Under the pieces are notes generated by a model. The model saw only the letters and a program-made list of their open reading frames with translations. It had not been told where the DNA came from and made no database searches. From assembly GCA_023137075.1 (NCBI GenBank), contig JAGLQA010000370.1, positions 1-12,017 of the forward strand: a stretch of DNA of 12,017 nt, read 5' to 3'. Source of the stretch: Candidatus Aminicenantota bacterium. Lineage in GTDB: Bacteria; Acidobacteriota; Aminicenantia; UBA2199. A program made the translations under genes and the position numbers. Shown piece by piece: positions 7,436 through 12,017 of this stretch (within the stretch, counting starts at the first letter, position 1; every line of letters begins with the position of its first letter).

Positions 7436-8884
7436 ATGTCAAAAAAAATAGGAGTTTTCGTTGATTATGATAACCAACAACTCGATGTCTTTTCATTAAT
7501 AGAATTACTTCGCGAAAAAGGAAGAGTCGTCATTCGCCGGGCCTACGCTGACTGGGTTTCGCGGCAGTCCTACCGCAAATCCGTTGTCCAGGCCGGTTTC
7601 GAATTAATTGATTGCCCGAAGGTTACCGCAACCCATAAAAACGCAGCCGATATCAGGCTGGTGGTCGACTGCCTGAGTATCAGTTATGAGTACAAGGATA
7701 TCGATATCTACGTGTTTGTAACCGGGGATGTGGATTTTGTTCCCCTCATCAATAAACTGCGCACCATGGGCAAAGAAACGGTGGTTGTGGCGGCAAATTC
7801 CAGTGCCGCCGACCTGCTGCAGCAGGCTTGCGATGAATACATACCGGCAAACCGGCTGGATGTAATCGAAACCATATCCAAAGGCCAACTCAACTTCGAA
7901 GAATCTCTGAACTTACTGCAAAAAGCCTGTGAGCAGTTGAAATTAAAAGGCTATGACAAGGATGCCCAGGATGTTAAATCTATGATCAAACAAAAGATGC
8001 TGCAGTTGAATCCCTCTTTCGATGAAAAAGATTACGAAGACTGCAATTCCTTTACCTCTTACTTGCAAAAGTCCCGGATGTTTATAAACCTGGATAATAT
8101 GTTCGGCAGCAAATCCGAGGTAAAAACCGAACCCTCCGAAGTCAAGGAGCTCCAACAATTCCCCGATACGCTGTTGATAAAGGTATACAATGAAGCGTTG
8201 AGGCGCTGGGGCGAACCGGTTACGATGCAGAAATTCGAGAAGATGTTATTCGGAATACACCAGGACATTTCTTTGAAACTTTATGGCGTTAAGAATACCA
8301 AGCAGCTCATTACCGGGTTTAAAGATAAAGGGCTGTTACATACCGATGGTTCAAAGATAGAAATAGAGCCCGACGTTCGTTTTAAATTAACGCTCATGCA
8401 GTTGAAATTTTACCATAAACCGGAAATCCGTAAAATCGTGATTAGTAAGATTATCTCCCTGGCCAAAAACTGGGATGTGGAAAATAAGGATTTAACGCTC
8501 AACGAACTGAAAAAGAGCAGCATCGATGTCAGCGAGAGCGCTATTTCCAGGGCCGATTTCGACGGAATCATCAACCTCTTAAAAATCGGCGGTGTTTTCT
8601 TCTCTCCCGATAATGTACCGGTTACTTCGTTGAATATACCGCTGCACTTGATTTCCTATAAATTAAACGAATTGGAAGATATCGTATTATCCATGTCCAT
8701 TTTCCGGTTGGTCAATTCATCCAACGTGGAAAACAGCGATAAAGAGTTAGGAGCCCTGGCCGACCTGCTATTGGGCAGCGACAGCCGGACCAAAATCAAT
8801 GAAATAGAGAAGCTGCTCGACAAGTTGGAAAAAGATAAAAAGATCATCCGCAAAAAGAATTTCTGGATAAAGTTCCGCAAGTGA
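7436..8884 (+). CDS. NYN-domain (LabA/PIN-like) protein with tandem winged-helix, OST-HTH/LOTUS-like regions
   Basis: Residues 1-140 form a NYN domain, the PIN-like fold found in RNA-processing nucleases. The acidic residues expected at a metal site are visible: Asp10, Asp12 and Asn13 (FVDYDN), Asp72 and Asp78 (AADIRLVVD), Asp98 and Asp100 (VTGDVDF). A region at about 156-215 with LNPSFDEKDY and NSFTSYLQKS resembles OST-HTH/LOTUS, an RNA-binding winged helix known to accompany NYN domains in bacteria. Three more helix-rich segments follow (about 245-312, 330-392 and 407-480); they look like further winged helices but are too divergent to name. The C-terminus is lysine-rich (KDKKIIRKKNFWIKFRK). 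The 482 residues make it much longer than a lone NYN protein. No signal peptide or membrane segment. It has its own promoter and no obvious partner. RNase activity is inferred, not shown. Confidence 0.85.
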   Translation: MSKKIGVFVDYDNQQLDVFSLIELLREKGRVVIRRAYADWVSRQSYRKSVVQAGFELIDCPKVTATHKNAADIRLVVDCLSISYEYKDIDIYVFVTGDVDFVPLINKLRTMGKETVVVAANSSAADLLQQACDEYIPANRLDVIETISKGQLNFEESLNLLQKACEQLKLKGYDKDAQDVKSMIKQKMLQLNPSFDEKDYEDCNSFTSYLQKSRMFINLDNMFGSKSEVKTEPSEVKELQQFPDTLLIKVYNEALRRWGEPVTMQKFEKMLFGIHQDISLKLYGVKNTKQLITGFKDKGLLHTDGSKIEIEPDVRFKLTLMQLKFYHKPEIRKIVISKIISLAKNWDVENKDLTLNELKKSSIDVSESAISRADFDGIINLLKIGGVFFSPDNVPVTSLNIPLHLISYKLNELEDIVLSMSIFRLVNSSNVENSDKELGALADLLLGSDSRTKINEIEKLLDKLEKDKKIIRKKNFWIKFRK

Positions 8885-8889
8885 TAGTG

Positions 8890-8901
8890 ATCGAATTCGA
8901 T
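8890..8901. repeat. Perfect 12-base palindrome between convergent genes
   Basis: ATCGAATTCGAT is self-complementary with no loop. It sits 5 bases after the NYN-gene stop and about 20 bases before the end of the toxin remnant. No T tract follows, so it is not a typical terminator. It may be a protein-binding site or chance. Confidence 0.4.
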
Positions 8902-8920
8902 AGATTTGGAATACCCCTTT

Positions 8921-9183
8921 CTAATAAATTTCACCTCTTGTGTCGGCTTTGTAAAAGTAAATAATCACTTCCAGTTTCTTTATTTTAAATAAAAAACGAT
9001 ATTTTCCAATTCTTAGTCGATAGTGACTCTTTTTGCCTCTCAAGGTACAATATCGAGATTAGTACTTCTGTTGAAGGGATTGTCTCTTAGCACCCTGATT
9101 TTATCCCAAAACAATAGAACAAATTTATCATCCCGCGTATCAAGAAATTGTTCTACCTTTCTATGAAGCAAAACCTTATACAC
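8921..9183 (-). pseudogene. RelE/ParE-family toxin, broken by a one-base frameshift
   Basis: Two minus-strand frames together spell a full RelE/ParE-like toxin of about 87 residues. Frame one starts at a GTG (9181-9183), with AAGGGG upstream, and reads MYKVLLHRKVEQFLDTRD, then an internal stretch ending in DNPFNRSTNLDIVP, and stops at TGA 9040-9042 after 47 residues. The next frame continues without loss as LRGKKSHYRLRIGKYRF and ends YKADTRGEIY with TAG at 8921-8923. The RGKKSHYRLRIGKYR and ADTRGEIY parts are typical of this superfamily of ribosome-dependent RNases and gyrase toxins. One base appears lost near 9040-9046. The GTG overlaps the antitoxin stop by 8 bases, the usual coupled order. 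It could be a true inactivating mutation or a sequencing error; the surrounding slip site (CCT TGA) is not a classic programmed-shift heptamer. Confidence 0.8.
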
Positions 9184-9430
9184 TCAATCCCCTTTTTTTC
9201 AAATAGTCTTCAATTTCAATATATTCACCTTTTTTATAATCTTTCATCGCTTGTTCATATGCTTTTTTATCTTCAATGGTAAAAATATCATCCGCATCCT
9301 GTTTCATTTTTGGTTCTGCGGTTTTTCGAGGAATAACTACAATATTGAGTTCGGCTTCTTTGATCTCCTCCGGGATATGTTCTAATAAATCGATAACCCC
9401 ATCTTTATAATGTGCTCTTACAGCCAACAT
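9176..9430 (-). CDS. Antitoxin of the RelE/ParE-type locus
   Basis: The 84-residue acidic protein precedes the toxin and overlaps it by 8 bases, the standard antitoxin position. The N-terminal 33 residues (VRAHYKDGVIDLLEHIPEE, then LNIVVIP) look like the small beta-rich domain of AF2212/DUF104-type antitoxins. The C-terminal half is helical and charged, and AMKDYKKGEYIEIEDYLKK resembles the toxin-wrapping tail of RelB/Phd-type antitoxins. It would neutralise the toxin and, in most such loci, repress the shared promoter. The ATG at 9430 has AAAGGA about 8 bases upstream. With the toxin apparently broken, the gene may be a survivor of a decaying locus. Assignment rests mainly on context and on the C-terminal tail. 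Confidence 0.65.
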   Translation of the reverse strand: MLAVRAHYKDGVIDLLEHIPEEIKEAELNIVVIPRKTAEPKMKQDADDIFTIEDKKAYEQAMKDYKKGEYIEIEDYLKKRGLSV

Positions 9431-9470
9431 TTTGATATCCTTTAATGTTTAATCTTTTTTTTCCACTTTT

Positions 9471-9499
9471 AATATAGTATTCTTTTGAGAAACTGTCAA
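9471..9499 (-). promoter_or_regulatory. Strong promoter of the toxin-antitoxin locus
   Basis: On the minus strand TTGACA (9494-9499), a 17-base spacer and TATATT (9471-9476) make a near-perfect sigma-70 promoter 41 bases before the antitoxin ATG. Downstream, ATTAAAC-ATTAAA forms a short direct repeat (about 9441-9453) that could be part of an autoregulatory operator. The rest of the gap up to 9723 holds no gene I can support. Confidence 0.7.
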
Positions 9500-9527
9500 C
9501 CCCCTATTCGCCCAGGGATGCGTCATT

Positions 9528-9550
9528 ATCATAATTATTCATATTATGAT
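9528..9550. repeat. AT-rich inverted repeat upstream of the toxin-antitoxin promoter
   Basis: ATCATAAT (9528-9535) and ATTATGAT (9543-9550) are exact inverted copies around a 7-base centre. It lies about 30 bases upstream of the -35 box of the antitoxin promoter, where a regulator could bind. No T tract marks it as a terminator for the CapA gene. Confidence 0.45.
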
Positions 9551-9723
9551 TGTTAAGCTGATTAGGAGACTCGCAGGCTGTAGTTGGAATCCAATTTTCC
9601 ATATTCCCCCAAACACTCCCCCTACGCAGTGGGACTCAGGGGAAACCCGACACGCCTGCGGGTATGGTTTTTAGATTTTCCTGAATGAACAAACATCTTA
9701 TAAGTCAAAATTAGAATTGCTGG

Positions 9724-11052
9724 TCATCCGAAAACCAGGTTGGCATACCCGGCCACCTTCGCTAAATATTCTTCCTCTTCTTCAACCGCGTTTTTTTCTA
9801 CCTGCTTGATCATGTCGCTTAATTTTTTGATACGAACGACAGGCAAACCGGCGGATTCCGATTCCACCTGCATGACCGGTATGACTTCAGCACTCTCGAT
9901 ATATGTTCTTGCCCGGCCATTAAAAACGCCTTTAGCGGCAGAAAGATTCAGAACCTGGCTTAGTACCAAATGGGGCGCCGAAAAAAAAGTGGTGAGATTA
10001 CCTAAGGAATAAGCGATTACCGCAATCCTGTCCGGGTCTCTCCGGGTTCGATAGTATTCAACCGGCTGGATGACATGGGCATGATGGGCAACAATGATGT
10101 CGGCTCCGGATTCTATAATCTTATGGGCCAGTTTTACCTGGTGTTTCCTGGGAAAAAACTCGTACTCATAACCCCAGTGCAGCGACGCAATAATTAAATC
10201 ACAACCCTGTTTCCGGCAATGGGTAATTTGATTTTCCAATAAAGTAAGATCAGGTTTGCCATCCTTCCTATGAAATTTAACAACATTTACCAGGTATCCC
10301 TTACCCTCGGGCACCTCCTTCCCGTTAAGACCAAAGGTTGCGGAAACAAACCCGGTCTTTATCCCATTTTTTTCGATTATCCTCCCCTGGTGCTGTTCTT
10401 TCACTTCCCGGTTTGTTCCTATATCGACAATCCCTTCCAACTCCAACTGCTCAAGAGTCGTTTCCACACCCTCTTCTCCCATATCAAGGGTATGGTTGCA
10501 GGCCGTATGCATCAGGGTATACTTTTTTTCCTTATGACCTTTTAGGGCATCAAATTGCTCCTTCGTACAACACAATGGGGGGGTCTCTTTCGTGTCAAAA
10601 ATAATGTTGCCGGATTCCTGTTTTGTCAACTGGGATTCCAGATTGGCATAGGAGATGTCCTGTTCAAACAATATTTCCGCCACATCTTCATAAAGCAGGT
10701 TTTTTGAGTTTTCCATGCCGTCCACTTTGTATAAATCTCCGGCAGCGGCAAAAGAAAATGAAGACTTTTTCTTAAATCCTTCAGGGAGTTTTATTATTTC
10801 ACAGTTATTCTTAAAAAATTTCTCAAGCCCGGAACCCTTCTCAGCTTTTACAATTGGATTTTTGCTTTTATAAACCCAGGAAATTTTTTGCAGCAGCGTC
10901 CAGTCTTCAAAATCAGCGGATGCGTTTTTTAGTGGGTATTTCCGGAAACCGAAGAGGTCTGCGCCTTTAAAAAAAACCTTCAAAATAAAGGCTAAAAGTC
11001 CCGACATAGACAGCGTTTCTCGCGGAGTGGCGGGCAGCCTGCTTATTTTCAT
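9724..11052 (-). CDS. CapA-family (PGA_cap) metallophosphatase-like protein
   Basis: Residues from about 98 to 360 match the CapA/PgsA fold, a calcineurin-like metallophosphatase domain named for poly-gamma-glutamate capsule synthesis. Motifs in order: AAGDL with Asp106, NLES (Asn137, Glu139), CNHTLDMGEEGV (Asn186, His187, Asp190), LHWGYEYEFFP (His292), AHHAHVIQPVE (His323, His324, His326) and AYSLGNL (348-353). These are the expected metal ligands, so the site looks intact. The first 95 residues are an unusual extension with a short hydrophobic stretch (about 17-35) but no clear signal peptide; many CapA proteins are membrane-anchored at the N-terminus. The tail is glutamate-rich. No capB, capC or other capsule genes lie near, so a capsule role is doubtful; CapA-like proteins have other, poorly known roles. 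GGAGG lies 7 bases before the ATG. Confidence 0.88.
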   Translation of the reverse strand: MKISRLPATPRETLSMSGLLAFILKVFFKGADLFGFRKYPLKNASADFEDWTLLQKISWVYKSKNPIVKAEKGSGLEKFFKNNCEIIKLPEGFKKKSSFSFAAAGDLYKVDGMENSKNLLYEDVAEILFEQDISYANLESQLTKQESGNIIFDTKETPPLCCTKEQFDALKGHKEKKYTLMHTACNHTLDMGEEGVETTLEQLELEGIVDIGTNREVKEQHQGRIIEKNGIKTGFVSATFGLNGKEVPEGKGYLVNVVKFHRKDGKPDLTLLENQITHCRKQGCDLIIASLHWGYEYEFFPRKHQVKLAHKIIESGADIIVAHHAHVIQPVEYYRTRRDPDRIAVIAYSLGNLTTFFSAPHLVLSQVLNLSAAKGVFNGRARTYIESAEVIPVMQVESESAGLPVVRIKKLSDMIKQVEKNAVEEEEEYLAKVAGYANLVFG

Positions 11053-11070
11053 TGCGGATCCTCCATTCAG

Positions 11071-11108
11071 AGTATTGTAATACTACCATATATACTCCAC
11101 CTTTTCAA
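11071..11108 (-). promoter_or_regulatory. CapA-gene promoter with overlapping palindrome
   Basis: On the minus strand TTGAAA (11103-11108), a 17-base spacer and TAGTAT (11080-11085) precede the gene by about 28 bases. The inverted repeat AGTATT-gt-AATACT (11071-11084) covers the -10 box and the likely start site, a typical place for a repressor operator. The -10 is imperfect. Confidence 0.5.
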
Positions 11109-11154
11109 GAAAATCCAAAGTAAGTGTTCAGTTTTGGTGGAAATTGATCCGCAG

Positions 11155-11365
11155 GTTCATGTTTCACACGCCCGTCCGAAAATTGACCGGCCAACGACTC
11201 ATCTCACTAAAATTTCAAACTCACTGCGCCGAATCCACCTACCTATCTTTGATCTATGTGGATTTCGGCTTCGCTCAAACAGTGAAATTTTACCCCTGAA
11301 AAAGGGCCGTTCGATTTGTCGGGCTGGTTCCCAATTTCCTTCCTGAGGCGTGTTCAATCATGAAC
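11155..11365. repeat. Large imperfect inverted repeat (foldback or MITE-like element)
   Basis: Six blocks on the left recur as reverse complements, in mirror order, on the right: GTTCATG (11155) with CATGAAC (11359), ACACGCC (11166) with GGCGTGT (11347), AAATTG (11180) with CAATTT (11332), ACCGGCC (11186) with GGCTGGT (11322, one mismatch), TAAAATTTCA (11208) with TGAAATTTTA (11283), and CCGAATCCAC (11229) with GTGGATTTCGG (11258, one bulge). The arms are about 90-100 bases with unequal spacing, so the fold is imperfect. It fills the 392-base gap between the CapA and XRE genes together with the hairpin at 11411. No transposase or convincing reading frame lies inside. It may be a miniature mobile element, a decayed inverted duplication or a structured RNA. 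Confidence 0.6.
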
Positions 11366-11410
11366 GGCTGCTTATAAATAGCTTAATCACAATTCTCTTC
11401 GAGAACCGTA

Positions 11411-11432
11411 GAGACGCAAAATCTTGCGTCTC
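11411..11432. repeat. Palindromic hairpin repeat, left of the XRE gene
   Basis: GAGACGCAA (11411-11419) and TTGCGTCTC (11424-11432) form a perfect 9-bp stem with the loop AATC, preceded by GTA. It lies 12 bases beyond the stop of the XRE gene. There is no T tract on either strand, so it reads as a dispersed palindromic repeat more than as an intrinsic terminator, though it could still stabilise the 3' end of the message. Confidence 0.7.
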
Positions 11433-11444
11433 AAAACCACCATT

Positions 11445-11825
11445 TTATTTATTCCGGATCACTTTTTTTTTGGCCTCTTTCAAGGTTTGCAAGATTGCGT
11501 TCTCAACCTCCGGGATCTTCATCAGTTCGACAAGTTCAAAAAATCTTTCATTAACCTTTACGCCCGGCGGCGGTTTTCCACCTGGGCGTGCAAATGTTCT
11601 CCCTCTTCCTGTGAATAACCATTGAATATTTAAACCGTACTCAGCGTAAAGATAGTGCAAGTAATTGGGTTTTATCAATGTATATCCGCGTTCGAAATTG
11701 GATATGGTTGACTTGCATATTTGCATTTCCGCGGCCAACTCCTCCTGGGTTTTATTCAGAATCTTCCTGAACAGCCGGAAGTTCAAACCCGGGCGTAAAT
11801 TTGTTTTATTTGCATTATAATTCAT
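11445..11825 (-). CDS. XRE-family helix-turn-helix transcription regulator
   Basis: The 126-residue protein has an N-terminal Cro/C1-type DNA-binding domain at about 13-75: FRLFRKILNKTQEELAAEM, the recognition helix around KSTISNFERG (39-47), and YGLNIQWLFTGRG (63-75), a typical closing segment of this family. A short proline/glycine linker (PGGKPPPG) leads to a C-terminal helix-rich tail (about 92-126) that may serve in dimerisation. It probably represses a small number of genes, perhaps its own; the targets are not evident. Single-gene XRE regulators of this kind are common on mobile elements, and it is flanked by palindromic repeats, but no recombinase is nearby. No Shine-Dalgarno sequence precedes the ATG at 11825; an upstream seven-codon reading frame overlaps it (ATGA). 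Confidence 0.88.
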   Translation of the reverse strand: MNYNANKTNLRPGLNFRLFRKILNKTQEELAAEMQICKSTISNFERGYTLIKPNYLHYLYAEYGLNIQWLFTGRGRTFARPGGKPPPGVKVNERFFELVELMKIPEVENAILQTLKEAKKKVIRNK

Positions 11826-11850
11826 TTTGTATCTATTTTTTGCATTTTTT

Positions 11851-11879
11851 ATAATAATACATTAAGTAGCAAAAGTCAA
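11851..11879 (-). promoter_or_regulatory. Sigma-70-type promoter of the XRE gene
   Basis: On the minus strand TTGACT (11874-11879), a 17-base spacer and TATTAT (11851-11856) point to a start near 11844. That leaves a leader of fewer than 20 bases without a ribosome site. Confidence 0.65.
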
Positions 11880-11947
11880 TACAAAAATATAGAATTTCCC
11901 AAAAAAAGTTTGAATTTTATCAAGAATTTAGACAGGAAGATAAAGTT

Positions 11948-11975
11948 GTAGGGGTTCAAGATCCTGAACCCCTAC
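11948..11975. repeat. Palindromic hairpin repeat, right of the XRE gene
   Basis: GTAGGGGTTCA (11948-11958) and TGAACCCCTAC (11965-11975) form a perfect 11-bp stem with a 6-base loop, AGATCC. It is built like the hairpin at 11411-11432, with a GTAG entry and a loop containing ATC, but with a different stem sequence. It lies upstream of the XRE promoter. The bases from 11976 to the window end show no gene. Confidence 0.7.
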
Positions 11976-12017
11976 CCTATTATTCGGAATTCTACTACCA
12001 TGAAGCGGTGAACTCCG

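Noticed and set aside
8656..8934. Minus-strand frame of 92 codons over the end of the NYN gene and the toxin end
   Set aside because: It is antisense to the conserved-looking NYN C-terminal coding region and in a different frame from the toxin remnant.
9040..9048. Programmed -1 frameshift in the toxin
   Set aside because: The bases around CCT TGA do not form a classic slippery heptamer and no stimulatory structure is obvious; kept only as a minor alternative to mutation or error.
9590..9640. G-quadruplex candidate on the minus strand
   Set aside because: Only two long G runs lie close together; a four-run motif is not present.
9645..9671. Hairpin ACCCG/CGGGT followed by a short T run on the plus strand
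   Set aside because: Only a 5-bp stem, a displaced T run, and no plus-strand gene upstream that would need it.
11134..11346. Open frame of 70 codons on the plus strand
   Set aside because: It runs through the large inverted repeat, has no ribosome site, resembles no protein family and is best explained as chance.

Overview
The window holds about ten complete bacterial genes plus a small toxin-antitoxin locus. Base composition is moderate to AT-leaning. Promoters are of the sigma-70 type, and most genes have clear Shine-Dalgarno sites. There are no rRNA, tRNA, CRISPR or phage structural genes. The genes (fatty-acid synthesis, ETF, CapA, NYN, dispersed palindromes between genes) suit a free-living, probably anaerobic bacterium, plausibly from a poorly cultivated phylum. 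I cannot fix the phylum from sequence alone.

Left part, minus strand (4114 to 89): a compact lipid-synthesis operon read yceD - rpmF - plsX - fabG - acpP - fabF. Gaps are a few to 28 bases and two stop/start junctions overlap or nearly touch. It couples a ribosomal protein (L32) to the first step of phospholipid acylation (PlsX), the acyl carrier protein and two elongation enzymes. fabH and fabD, often in such clusters, are absent. The operon ends at a hairpin (48-72) that may also serve a plus-strand gene ending at 43.

Middle: a GT4-type glycosyltransferase (5487 to 4300, minus) is divergent from etfB-etfA (5597 to 7322, plus). The 109-base gap carries a consensus promoter for etfBA and an extended -10 element so close to the glycosyltransferase ATG that its mRNA should be leaderless. 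etfBA has no dehydrogenase or quinone oxidoreductase partner here. A separately promoted gene follows (7436-8884) encoding a NYN-family nuclease-like domain with several C-terminal winged-helix regions, the first resembling OST-HTH/LOTUS.

Right part, accessory in character: a RelE/ParE-type toxin-antitoxin pair (9430 to 8921, minus) under a near-perfect promoter, with the toxin broken by a one-base frameshift; a CapA-family metallophosphatase-like protein (11052 to 9724, minus) with a palindrome over its -10 box; a large imperfect inverted repeat of about 210 bases (11155-11365) that fits no gene; and an XRE-type repressor gene (11825 to 11445, minus) bracketed by two palindromic hairpins of apparently one dispersed-repeat family.

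The strongest candidates for something undescribed are the NYN/multi-winged-helix protein, the 210-base foldback element and the hairpin repeats around the XRE gene. I found no clearly novel multi-gene system.
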